Under the pieces are notes generated by a model. The model worked only from the letters and a program-made list of their open reading frames with translations. It was not told where the DNA came from and ran no database searches. The translations under genes were made by a program, and so were the position numbers. This document shows positions 10,881 to 18,648 of a DNA stretch of 64,000 nt, piece after piece. The stretch comes from Pseudomonas frederiksbergensis (lineage in GTDB: Bacteria; Pseudomonadota; Gammaproteobacteria; Pseudomonadales; Pseudomonadaceae): NCBI RefSeq assembly GCF_001874645.1, contig NZ_CP017886.1, positions 3,780,001 to 3,844,000 of the forward strand, given 5' to 3'. Within the stretch, counting starts at the first letter, position 1, and each line of letters starts with the position of its first letter.

Positions 10881-12258
10881 GAGGTGTGCTCGCAGAATGC
10901 TCGGGCGCGTCATCGCGGGCCGAGAGCAGGGCGAAGGAGCGCAGGCTGACCTGGTGCTCGTGAGTGTGGTAGTCGCGGCGTTCCAGGCGCTCGCGTTTGA
11001 AGCGTTTTTCCCGTGACAGGCGGGAGAACCAGTACAGCAACTCGTCGGTTGCGCCGTCCGGTTCCTGCTCCAGCAGCCAGGTCATCAAGTCCGGCATCGG
11101 CAGTGCGTCTTCGCAGCGTTCGAGCATTTCCCGAACGGTGCGCGGTGCCCGTGGGGCTTCGCCTTTTTGCGTTTTGTGGGCCTTGGGGAAACGCGCTGGT
11201 TTTGGCTCGAAACGCGCCAGTGCATAAACGTAGGCTTCGACCTGACTGGCGCTGCCGAGGAAGGTGCTTTGCGGTCGGGTGAACATCGGCATGGCCGCTT
11301 GTGGCACCGCGTCGATGCCCTTGCGGCGGATCATCGACAGCGCAAGCGCCGCGCCACGGGTCACGGCGTTGTGCCGGCGGGCTTCTTCACGCAGCGGCAG
11401 CAACAGCTCGCGGGCGTGACGCAAGGTCAACTGGGCGCTGGTCTGCATTTCGAGGATGCGCGCGTGGGTGCGTAGCAGCATGTCGTCGTCGACCAGATGG
11501 CCGAGGCGCTGTTGTTCGCTGAGCATGCGCAACAGCACGTTTTCCACCTTGCGCACGCCTTGCTCGAAGGCGCCGTCGGCGTTGACCAACTGAATCATCG
11601 GCTCGACGTATTCATCCCACGTTGCCAACACTTCGGCATAACGTTGACGCAACGGAATCTGTCGGTCGCTGGTCTTGGCCCGTTCGGCGACGGCCACCAA
11701 GGCCTGTTCGTCGTTGGCGAGTTTCTTCAGGACATCGCGTACGCGCATGTCGAGCAACCGCAGTTGGCGCGCCAGATCATTGCCATCACGGATGTCGAAG
11801 GCGTCCTGAATGTAACCGGCCAGCCGCTCCAGATGGCGTAGGTAGGCTTCGATTTCCAGGCACAGGCCCAAGCGGTGCTCACGGCGCAGATAGGCGAGGA
11901 AGTCGTGAATCTGCGCGTTCAGTTCAAAACGGTTCGGGCTTTTGGCCACGGGAACCAGAATGTCGAGGCGGATCCACACGTCCAGCAGGCTGGTGATGTC
12001 CTGTGGCGTGCTGTCCAGTTGCTGGGCGGCCAGCTGTGAGCGCAGTTCGTTGAGGCTCAGGGTGCCTTGGTCGAAGTGCTCGCACAAAGGCTCCAGAAGT
12101 GCCCAGTGTTCGGCGAGGGCGCGCAAGACGCGCTTGGGTTCGATCATTGGAATGGCCGGCTGGTTGGCGATTAAAAGCAGCGATTGTACTGCATCACGCG
12201 CGATGGGAATCATCCTCGGGGGATCGGCGGGACGGACAGTCGCTTTTCTCTCGATCAA
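10870..12258 (-). CDS. mksF: MksF, kleisin subunit of MksBEF condensin
   Basis: This 462-residue protein is the first gene of the condensin operon. It is largely helical, with an Arg/Glu-rich N-terminal half (ALAEHWALLEPLCEHFDQGTL, a winged-helix-like segment) as expected for a kleisin bridging the SMC heads. Its stop overlaps the mksE start. Upstream, the holD-rimI pair is divergently transcribed, so the 68-bp gap must hold both promoters. Confidence 0.8.
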   Translation of the reverse strand: MIERKATVRPADPPRMIPIARDAVQSLLLIANQPAIPMIEPKRVLRALAEHWALLEPLCEHFDQGTLSLNELRSQLAAQQLDSTPQDITSLLDVWIRLDILVPVAKSPNRFELNAQIHDFLAYLRREHRLGLCLEIEAYLRHLERLAGYIQDAFDIRDGNDLARQLRLLDMRVRDVLKKLANDEQALVAVAERAKTSDRQIPLRQRYAEVLATWDEYVEPMIQLVNADGAFEQGVRKVENVLLRMLSEQQRLGHLVDDDMLLRTHARILEMQTSAQLTLRHARELLLPLREEARRHNAVTRGAALALSMIRRKGIDAVPQAAMPMFTRPQSTFLGSASQVEAYVYALARFEPKPARFPKAHKTQKGEAPRAPRTVREMLERCEDALPMPDLMTWLLEQEPDGATDELLYWFSRLSREKRFKRERLERRDYHTHEHQVSLRSFALLSARDDAPEHSASTPHAS

Positions 12259-12325
12259 CAGCGGGCGATCTTGAGCGAAGGGCGGTAGAATCCCTGCACT
12301 TCAGTTATCCACAAGTGGCCGACCT

Positions 12326-13111
12326 TTGCTTATCGAGTCCCGTCGCCGCGCCTATTTGACCGCCATGCAGGTGGTCAACTGGCTGCCGCGCACCGAATTG
12401 CCCTTTGCCGCACCGTCGCGGCCCGAGCTGCTGGAAGCGCCAGAGCCGTTGATCGAGACGCCGATTGCGTCGGCTCAGGTCGCGAAAGCGGCCGTAGAGC
12501 CCGTGGCCAGACCGGTCGAGCGGGTCAAGGTCGAAGTGCCGCGGCCAACGCCTTCGGTTGCGCGCCCGGCGAGCAAACCGGTCGAGGACGCCGAAGACGC
12601 ACCGGTCGCGGCCAAGGCACCGCCAGTGCCACCGCCGCGTTTTGCCCTGCAATTGCTGCGGGCCGGCCGTTGCCTGCTGCTGGTGGAGTTACCCACGGGT
12701 GGTGCGTTCCAGGCTCGCGATCCGGGCTACTTGCTGCTCAAGGACATGCTGCGCGCTGCGGGTCTGCCGGATAGCCCGCAAATTGTCGGCGAACCGGTCC
12801 GTTGGCCACTGCTGGTGCGCGGAACCATGGATCAGGGGCCGGAAGCCGCCCGCGATTTCGTTCAAGGCTTCCTTTCTGCTCGCCTGGAAGACGCGCCTTG
12901 TGTGTGCCTGTGGTTGATCGGTTTGCCGGCGGTGCGTTTTGCCGGTGAAGCGAATGCGCAATCCTACAACCGCGAGCTTCAGGTCGAAGGCCTGGGTTCG
13001 GCCTGGGCGCTGCCTGGCCTGGAATTATTAATGGAAGAGCCACAGCGTAAGGCTGATGTCTGGCAAGCCATGCGTCGGCTGATGGCGCGCTGGAAAGAAT
13101 CGAATGAGTGA
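12326..13111 (+). CDS. holD: DNA polymerase III psi subunit (HolD)
   Basis: A 261-residue protein that could be mistaken for a TonB-like protein because of its Pro/Ala/Val-rich linker (about residues 30-105). The N-terminal segment RRRAYLTAMQVVNWLPR matches the character of the psi peptide that docks on the clamp loader, and the C-terminal half (RFALQLLRAGRCLLLVELP to the end) forms the chi-binding fold. As in E. coli, holD lies directly before rimI, here overlapping it by 8 nt. The start is a TTG at 12326, which keeps the conserved N-terminus; the next ATG, at 12365, would remove it. E. coli psi is only 137 residues; the extra length is the linker. Confidence comes mostly from synteny plus the N-terminal motif. 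Confidence 0.75.
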   Translation: MLIESRRRAYLTAMQVVNWLPRTELPFAAPSRPELLEAPEPLIETPIASAQVAKAAVEPVARPVERVKVEVPRPTPSVARPASKPVEDAEDAPVAAKAPPVPPPRFALQLLRAGRCLLLVELPTGGAFQARDPGYLLLKDMLRAAGLPDSPQIVGEPVRWPLLVRGTMDQGPEAARDFVQGFLSARLEDAPCVCLWLIGLPAVRFAGEANAQSYNRELQVEGLGSAWALPGLELLMEEPQRKADVWQAMRRLMARWKESNE

Positions 13112-13556
13112 CGCTGTATCGTTCCGCCCGATGACCGAAGCGGATTTGGACGCTGTACTGAAAATTGAATACGCGGCGTTCAGTCATCCCTGGACCCGTG
13201 GGATTTTTCTTGATGGTCTGGGCAAATATCAGATCTGGCTGATGTTCGAAGGTCAGCAACAGGTTGGCCACGGCGTGGTGCAAATCATCCTCGATGAGGC
13301 GCATTTGCTGAACATCACGGTCAAGCCGGAAAATCAGGGGCGCGGCTTGGGTTTGACGCTGCTTGAGCACTTGATGTCGATTGCTTACAAGGCGCAGGCC
13401 CGGGAATGCTTCCTGGAAGTGCGCGACAGCAATCGTGCAGCATTTCGCTTGTACGAGCGTTATGGCTTCAACGAAATCGGTCGCCGTCGCGATTACTACC
13501 CGGCGGTGGGTGGGCGTGAAGATGCGGTGGTGATGGCCTGCACGTTGGTCGACTGA
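13104..13556 (+). CDS. rimI: ribosomal protein S18-alanine N-acetyltransferase RimI
   Basis: A 150-residue GNAT enzyme. The acetyl-CoA-binding loop is VKPENQGRGLGLTLLEHLM (about residues 73-91). The C-terminal EVRDSNRAAFRLYERYGFNEIGRRRDYYP is the diagnostic RimI signature. It acetylates the N-terminal alanine of ribosomal protein S18. It is coupled to holD by an 8-nt overlap and followed by a REP doublet. Confidence 0.95.
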   Translation: MSDAVSFRPMTEADLDAVLKIEYAAFSHPWTRGIFLDGLGKYQIWLMFEGQQQVGHGVVQIILDEAHLLNITVKPENQGRGLGLTLLEHLMSIAYKAQARECFLEVRDSNRAAFRLYERYGFNEIGRRRDYYPAVGGREDAVVMACTLVD

Positions 13557-13560
13557 TCCC

Positions 13561-13650
13561 GTAGGAGCTGCCGAAGGCTGCGATCTTTAACAGTCTTCGT
13601 TGCGACACAAGATCAAAATCAAAGGATCGCAGCTTGCGGCAGCGCCTACC
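13561..13650. repeat. REP doublet (REPIN), copy A
   Basis: Two inverted arms, gtaggagctgccgaaggc at 13561 and gcttgcggcagcgcctac ending at 13650, each carry a gatcgcag/ctgcgatc core, separated by about 35 bp. The right arm supplies the TAG stop codon of the acidic-protein gene. The same arms recur at 33135, 40289, 52909 and 61922. Confidence 0.8.
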
Positions 13651-14047
13651 GATTACCATCAATCGGATCGCGCTCCGCCAGTTCAGCCTCATCCAGCCCG
13701 TTGCCGCCGCCGATTTCGTCCTCATCGACAATGCTCAAATCCCAATCAGCCTGATCGCCTTCTCCGGCCTCATGGGCGTCACGGGCGCCATCTTCACGGA
13801 TCAGGTTTCCCGGGCTCATGTCGTCGGGTGACTCGTCGTCATCCGTCGAGTCCTCGGGCATGCCCGCTTCACGAATGTGTTTCCTGGGCATCTGTTGCAC
13901 ACGTTCATGCTCGGGGATCAGGCCGCCGATGGTCTCGCCGGGTTCTTCTTCATCGAAATCCAGTTCGCGCATCGAGCCCATGCGGTCTTCGTTGTCGTCG
14001 ATAGGCTCGGGTTGGACCGCGCCGTACGGACGTCGTGAATCAGTCAT
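13646..14047 (-). CDS. small acidic protein, unknown function
   Basis: A 133-residue, very acidic, probably disordered protein (MTDSRRPYGAVQPEPIDDNEDRM at the start; runs of D/E throughout; no hydrophobic core or signal peptide). An aggttttt ribosome-binding region precedes the ATG. I believe proteins of this kind are conserved in Pseudomonas and sometimes carry a 'serine kinase/phosphatase' label, but I see no kinase or phosphatase motif. The stop codon lies within a REP arm, so the C-terminus may vary between strains. Confidence 0.7.
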   Translation of the reverse strand: MTDSRRPYGAVQPEPIDDNEDRMGSMRELDFDEEEPGETIGGLIPEHERVQQMPRKHIREAGMPEDSTDDDESPDDMSPGNLIREDGARDAHEAGEGDQADWDLSIVDEDEIGGGNGLDEAELAERDPIDGNR

Positions 14048-14198
14048 GGAAAAACCTCATAATGTGGGGCCCTATAGGGTGGACAGGCGTTACCCTTAAA
14101 GATTCCAAGCTATTTCTGTTCGGCTACCTGCAACACCCGCGTGACCCCGATGGGCGGTTGTCTGTCACAGTAGCGCATCATTCTTGAGGTTTCAGAGC

Positions 14199-14843
14199 AT
14201 GAACGAATTACAAGATCTGATTGATAACAACGCGCGTTGGGCCGATGCGATCAAGCAGGAGGATCCTGACTTCTTCGCCAAACTGGCTCGCCAGCAAACC
14301 CCGGAATACCTGTGGATCGGTTGCTCCGACGCGCGTGTACCGGCCAACGAAATCGTCGGCATGTTGCCTGGCGACCTGTTTGTGCACCGTAACGTTGCCA
14401 ACGTGGTGCTGCACACCGACCTCAACTGCCTGTCGGTGATTCAGTACGCGGTGGACGTGCTCAAGGTCAAACACATCCTGGTCACCGGCCACTATGGTTG
14501 CGGCGGCGTGCGCGCTTCGATGCAGGACCGTCAGTTGGGCCTGATCGACGGCTGGCTGCGCTCGATTCGCGATCTTTATTACGAGCACCGCGAAGAGCTT
14601 GGCCAATTGCCGACAGAAGAAGAGCAGGTTGACCGTCTCTGCGAGCTCAATGTGATCCAGCAAGTGGCCAACGTCGGCCATACCAGCATTGTGCAAAATG
14701 CCTGGCACCGCGGGCAGAACCTGTCGATCCACGGTTGCATCTACGGCATCAAGGACGGTCGCTGGAAAAGCCTGAATGCGACCATCAGCGGTTTCGAGCA
14801 ACTGCCGCCGCAATACCGTTTGCGTCCGGTAGGTGCCTTGTAA
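14199..14843 (+). CDS. can: beta-class carbonic anhydrase
   Basis: About 214 residues, converting CO2 to bicarbonate in the cytoplasm. Zinc ligands C42 (IGCSDARVP), H98 and C101 (TGHYGCGG) are present, with the C42-D44-R46 motif of the beta class. The ATG at 14199 is preferred over an in-frame TTG at 14184 because tgagg lies about nine bases upstream. The gene is monocistronic, and the SET-domain gene ends 19 bp after it on the other strand. Confidence 0.95.
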   Translation: MNELQDLIDNNARWADAIKQEDPDFFAKLARQQTPEYLWIGCSDARVPANEIVGMLPGDLFVHRNVANVVLHTDLNCLSVIQYAVDVLKVKHILVTGHYGCGGVRASMQDRQLGLIDGWLRSIRDLYYEHREELGQLPTEEEQVDRLCELNVIQQVANVGHTSIVQNAWHRGQNLSIHGCIYGIKDGRWKSLNATISGFEQLPPQYRLRPVGAL

Positions 14844-14861
14844 ACAGCGCAGAGCCTCTGT

Positions 14862-15386
14862 TCAGCAGGGGCTATGTCGATGCCAATGTTGCAGGAACTT
14901 CAGGCCTTCGGCGTTTGGCGGATCATCGTAGCCGGTGATCCAGCCACGGCAGTCGGGTGAGCCGCACTGACAGGCGAACTGTGGCACCAGTTTGTCTTCA
15001 GTGCTGGCGTAATCCATACACAGCACGCTGCCCGGTTTGATGTCCTGCAATGCCCATAACCACATCTCACTCATGTCGAGAAAGACATTCGGGTCGCAGG
15101 CGTGCAGCAGCAGCCCTGAAAAAAACGGGTCATAGACGTGGATCCCCGGTGCCAGTTGCACGGTATGCAGATGGCGCGCATGGGTCAGTAGCCCGGACAC
15201 CCGGCAGATTCGGCTGATGCGCAGGTAATCGCGCTGTGCCGTAATTGCCGCACCGCGCCCGTCGTTAGTCTGAAAAACCGTGAAGTCCGTCCTGGAAGGA
15301 TAACCCTGGAGAGTGCTGAGCTCATCGTACGGGTAAATGCACTCGCGGGGCAGCGGACGAGCCTTGTCCTTGGCCTGAGGTTTCAT
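14862..15386 (-). CDS. SET-domain protein, putative protein-lysine methyltransferase
   Basis: 174 residues from the ATG preceded by aaggaccgtt. The HACDPN segment (residues 95-100) fits the SET NHxxxPN core and MDY (124-126) the catalytic tyrosine motif. CQCGSPDC (139-146) is a post-SET CxCx4C zinc motif. SET domains methylate lysines using S-adenosylmethionine; bacterial copies are uncommon and their substrates mostly unknown. The classical N in NH is replaced by L-H-A (LLHACDPN), so activity is uncertain. The gene stands alone. Confidence 0.72.
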   Translation of the reverse strand: MKPQAKDKARPLPRECIYPYDELSTLQGYPSRTDFTVFQTNDGRGAAITAQRDYLRISRICRVSGLLTHARHLHTVQLAPGIHVYDPFFSGLLLHACDPNVFLDMSEMWLWALQDIKPGSVLCMDYASTEDKLVPQFACQCGSPDCRGWITGYDDPPNAEGLKFLQHWHRHSPC

Positions 15387-15494
15387 AACGGTCCTTGTCT
15401 GTTTAGGGCTGCGACCAGCGGAAGCTGGCAATCCTGCCAGCCCTGCAGCACATGGGTACGCTTACAGAGTCTCGCAAATGAATCAGAGGGTCTA

Positions 15495-15510
15495 CTGTCA
15501 TAATTGACAG
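15495..15510. promoter_or_regulatory. palindrome upstream of the SET-domain gene
   Basis: The sequence ctgtca-taat-tgacag is a perfect 6-bp inverted repeat 109 bp upstream of the SET gene start. It could be an operator. The half-site resembles a PHO half-box (CTGTCAT), but PHO boxes are direct rather than inverted repeats. Confidence 0.35.
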
Positions 15511-15522
15511 GAGATAGAGGCT

Positions 15523-15556
15523 GCCTGCCGCGTAAGCGAATGCTTACGCGGCAGGC
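15523..15556. terminator. perfect 15-bp hairpin downstream of the unknown exported-protein gene
   Basis: gcctgccgcgtaagc (15523-15537) and gcttacgcggcaggc (15542-15556) pair perfectly around gaat. It begins 12 bp after the stop of the minus-strand gene above. No T-tract follows on either strand, so it may protect the mRNA 3' end rather than act as an intrinsic terminator. Confidence 0.55.
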
Positions 15557-15568
15557 GTGCTCGCAGGA

Positions 15569-16735
15569 TTACAGGTGCGATGCGGCCAGCGCGGGTGCAG
15601 GCACCTTCAACTGGTCCAGTTGGGGTTTGATGTCCGGGGTCGAGCACTTGGCTGTCGCTTGCTCGGGCGTCAGATTGCGGATCGAGGTGTAGAACAGCTC
15701 GCAGGTTTGCTCTTTCTGAGCCACTTGCCAGGTTTGCGTGCAGGTGTTGAGTTGTGCGCTCGGGTCACTGCCGGGTTTGCTGCCCATACCCGCTTGCCAG
15801 CACGCCGCACTCAAGTCCTGGCCCATCACCTTCAAACCCACGGCATCGGCCTTGGCCTGATCGTCGTCATAGTTCGCCGGGTCGGCCGCATACCAGATGT
15901 AGCTGGGGTGGTTAGAGCCCAGCACCGGTACCTTCACGCCTGGGGTTGGGCTGATTTGTGCCAGCCCCAACACGGCCACGGTCTGTCCATACTGCTCCTT
16001 GACCCAGTTACGCACCGGTGCACCGAACGCGACCATCGGCAAGGTCACGCCGCTGGTGGTCTGGCTGAATTGCTTGACCAGGGTGGTCTGGTAGTCCTTG
16101 AAGTAGCCGTAGACGCCTTCAAGGTCCTTGCCGGCGGTGGAGGGGGCGGCAATCGGTGCGATATCGATGATGGTCTGGTAGCGCGGTGTTTGTTCGGCGG
16201 CAATGCCGTTGGCGGTCAGCAACGTTGCCCAGCGGTCGGTGGTCTTCGATTCCAGGTAATCCTGGGCCTGGGTCAGCGAATAGTCCGGTGGGAAGTGCAG
16301 CAACTCGACGCTTTTACGGTTTTCCAGCGCCATGCCCAAAGGCAGGAACATGTACCAATTGAACGCCCACTTGCCGTCGGCATTCAGTTTGTTGGCGCCG
16401 GCGTGGGCCAGATCCCCGGCATCGAGCAATGCAGTCAACGGTTTTGCGTAGTCCTTTGGCACGCCGCTGATGTTTGCGTAGAGCTGATTATTATCGGTTT
16501 TTACCCGGACTTTTGCCGTGGTGTAGCCATCCCGTTGAACGCTTTGGGTCAGGTAGTGCTCGACCGTTTGCTCCAGCGTCCAGTTGCGATAGCAAATCAC
16601 GTTGCAGTTGTTGGGGTAGGCGAACAGCTGCGTTACCCGTTCGGTACTGCCCAGTTTCAGGTCGGTATCGGCGTGGGCCGTGGCACCCAAGGTAAGGGCG
16701 GCGAGGGTGAGGCTCAATCCTGCGAGTTTGAACAT
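15569..16735 (-). CDS. exported protein of unknown function
   Basis: 388 residues with a clear signal peptide (MFKLAGLSLTLAALTLGATAHA, cleavage after AHA). The mature protein has several Cys residues (NNCNVICYRNW near the N-terminus; AACWQAG, NTCTQTW, TCELFY and AKCST near the C-terminus) that could form disulfides in the periplasm. I do not recognise a catalytic motif. An aaaggat ribosome-binding site precedes the ATG. It lies 110 bp downstream of the acid phosphatase gene on the same strand and may share its regulation. Confidence 0.75.
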   Translation of the reverse strand: MFKLAGLSLTLAALTLGATAHADTDLKLGSTERVTQLFAYPNNCNVICYRNWTLEQTVEHYLTQSVQRDGYTTAKVRVKTDNNQLYANISGVPKDYAKPLTALLDAGDLAHAGANKLNADGKWAFNWYMFLPLGMALENRKSVELLHFPPDYSLTQAQDYLESKTTDRWATLLTANGIAAEQTPRYQTIIDIAPIAAPSTAGKDLEGVYGYFKDYQTTLVKQFSQTTSGVTLPMVAFGAPVRNWVKEQYGQTVAVLGLAQISPTPGVKVPVLGSNHPSYIWYAADPANYDDDQAKADAVGLKVMGQDLSAACWQAGMGSKPGSDPSAQLNTCTQTWQVAQKEQTCELFYTSIRNLTPEQATAKCSTPDIKPQLDQLKVPAPALAASHL

Positions 16736-16845
16736 GCTCAGATCCTTTTCAGCGTGGGTCCCCGGAAGCGGGGGCGGTTACATACTGAAACCACTTGTGC
16801 CGATAGGTCTAGTACCCACGCAAAAAGATCTCAACTCAGAAAAAA

Positions 16846-18546
16846 TCAGCCAGGGAAATGCAGCGCATTGCTCAAATCGCCCATCGGCTTCTGGCCTCGG
16901 GCAATCATTGCGGTATCACGCTGCTTGATCCCGTCGAGCGTCTCAAGCTGGAACACCCGCGTGATCAGCCGCAGGATCGACGCGGTGTCGTACACCGTGT
17001 GATCCACCGTGCCTTTGCGGGCAAACGGCGAAACCACCAGGGCCGGCACCCGCGTTCCAGGACCCCAACGATCACCTTGCGGTGGTGCAATGTGATCCCA
17101 CCAGCCGCCGTTTTCGTCGACAGTGACCACCACCACCATGTTTTTCCATTGTGGGCATTCGCGCAGCACTTTCAGGGCGCGGACAATATGCCGGTCACCG
17201 GATGCCACGTCGGCGTAACCGGCGTGCATGTTCAGGTTGCCTTGGGGTTTGTAGAAGCTCACCGCCGGCAACTTTCCGGCTTCGGCATCGGCAAAAAACC
17301 GATTGGTGCTCGACTCGTCACCCAAACCGCCATCGCGCAGGTGTTTACTGCGTTCGGCGGGGTTTTCCGGGCCCAGTTGCTTGAAGTAGTTGAACGGCTG
17401 ATGGTGATATTGGAAGTTGGGGATCTTCGGAATGCCCCCCGAATCCTTGAACTGCTCCAGCGTTGCCTGCCAGGCACCGGCGTACCAGGCCCAGTCGATG
17501 TTCTTCTTCGACAGCTTGTCGCCAATGTGTTCGTGGCTTTGCGGCACCAGCACGCTGGGCAGATCGGCTTTGGCATATTCCGGGCGCTCCGGATCGCGGA
17601 TCCAGGTTGGCCAATGGGGCGGAGCCATGGTGTTGACCGCATAACCGTCCGGGGTCAGGGCGCTGGGGCCGAATTGCGGTGGACCGGTCATGGCGCTGGC
17701 CGGGGACTTTTCCAGCGGCTTGAGGCGTGTATCGAGCGGGTCATCGCTTTGCAGCGAAGCGATTTGCGCCTTGGCCACCGAATTGGCTGCATCCGGGTAA
17801 AACGGCACGGCGGCACTGATCAGGTATTGATGGTTGAGAAACGAGCCACCAAACGTACCCTGGAAGAAGTTATCGCAGAGCACGAACTCCCGGGCCACGT
17901 CCCACAGGCGCAGGGAATAACGGCTTTGGGCGTAATGCCCCATGGTCAAGCCGCCCGAGTCGGCCCAGGCGACAAAACGGTCATTCTTGCCGCCATTGAT
18001 CTGCATCTGGTTCTGATAGAACACATGCCATAAATCCCGCGTCACCAGGCCAAACGGCAAGTCTTCGCCATTCGGCCCCTTGAGGGCGTAGGGGGCGTTG
18101 GGCAAGTGCTCCTGAAATTGGGTTTCGTTTGGATAGGTCACGCCATCGAGGGTTTGCGGACCGATCTGCAGCACGCCACCCCAGGCCGGCGGCAAGGTTT
18201 CGAGCAGACTGCCGTCACGGTCGCGCTGCTGATAATCCTCAGGCTTGAGCGCCGACAAGGGTTTTTCGAGACCTGGGAAATCGCCGAACAGGTTGTTGAA
18301 ACTACGGTTCTCGGCGTAGATCACCACCACGGTTTTCACCTGATCGTGCAATACCTTGTCCAGCTCGGCAGGCGACAACGGACGCTCATCCGGCTTGCCT
18401 GGCGTGTCGCCATTGTTACCGCACGCACTCAGCGTCGCGCCGACACCGAGGACTGCAACACCCCCCAGAAAGCGCCGACGGCTGGTGTCGGTGGGGCTGT
18501 CGTCTGATGGAGGTGGTGCGTCGTTGCCGGTTTTGTCGTCGTTCAT
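16846..18546 (-). CDS. acid phosphatase / phosphoesterase, Tat-exported lipoprotein
   Basis: 566 residues of the phospholipase C/AcpA-like phosphoesterase family. The N-terminus has a twin-arginine motif (SRRRFLGG, residues 22-29) followed by a lipobox ending at C42 (TLSAC), so it should be folded before export and lipid-anchored. VVVIYAENRSFNNLFGDFPG carries the metal/nucleophile region, and VVVVTVDENGGWWDHI plus GPGTRVPALVVSPFARKG are the typical C-terminal metal-site motifs. It probably hydrolyses phosphomonoesters in the periplasm or at the cell surface. A PHO-box candidate at 18609-18626 suggests induction by phosphate starvation. Confidence 0.85.
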   Translation of the reverse strand: MNDDKTGNDAPPPSDDSPTDTSRRRFLGGVAVLGVGATLSACGNNGDTPGKPDERPLSPAELDKVLHDQVKTVVVIYAENRSFNNLFGDFPGLEKPLSALKPEDYQQRDRDGSLLETLPPAWGGVLQIGPQTLDGVTYPNETQFQEHLPNAPYALKGPNGEDLPFGLVTRDLWHVFYQNQMQINGGKNDRFVAWADSGGLTMGHYAQSRYSLRLWDVAREFVLCDNFFQGTFGGSFLNHQYLISAAVPFYPDAANSVAKAQIASLQSDDPLDTRLKPLEKSPASAMTGPPQFGPSALTPDGYAVNTMAPPHWPTWIRDPERPEYAKADLPSVLVPQSHEHIGDKLSKKNIDWAWYAGAWQATLEQFKDSGGIPKIPNFQYHHQPFNYFKQLGPENPAERSKHLRDGGLGDESSTNRFFADAEAGKLPAVSFYKPQGNLNMHAGYADVASGDRHIVRALKVLRECPQWKNMVVVVTVDENGGWWDHIAPPQGDRWGPGTRVPALVVSPFARKGTVDHTVYDTASILRLITRVFQLETLDGIKQRDTAMIARGQKPMGDLSNALHFPG

Positions 18547-18608
18547 CCTGAATCCTGGTTTGCGAAAAAGTGTTGCCGTATATTTCGGCTGGACGCTAGC
18601 AGCGAGAT

Positions 18609-18626
18609 GTGACGGCGAGGTGACAA
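18609..18626 (-). promoter_or_regulatory. PHO-box candidate before the acid phosphatase gene
   Basis: Read on the minus strand: TTGTCAC-CTCG-CCGTCAC, two 7-bp direct repeats separated by 4 bp as in PhoB sites (CTGTCAT-N4-CTGTCAT). It lies 63-80 bp upstream of the start codon. A weak -10 (TAGCGT) follows about 10 bp later. Confidence 0.6.
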
Positions 18627-18648
18627 GAGGGTTTCAGAGCCCTTTTGC

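Noticed and set aside
7330..12258. Wadjet anti-plasmid defence system
   Set aside because: The required fourth gene (nuclease subunit) is absent on either side.
12326..13111. TonB-like energy transducer call
   Set aside because: The Pro-rich segment is suggestive, but there is no N-terminal membrane anchor or TonB C-terminal domain; synteny with rimI and the N-terminal motif fit HolD better.
15557..17002. 481-residue plus-strand frame across the exported-protein gene
   Set aside because: It runs through a signal-peptide gene and a gene boundary with no supporting features.
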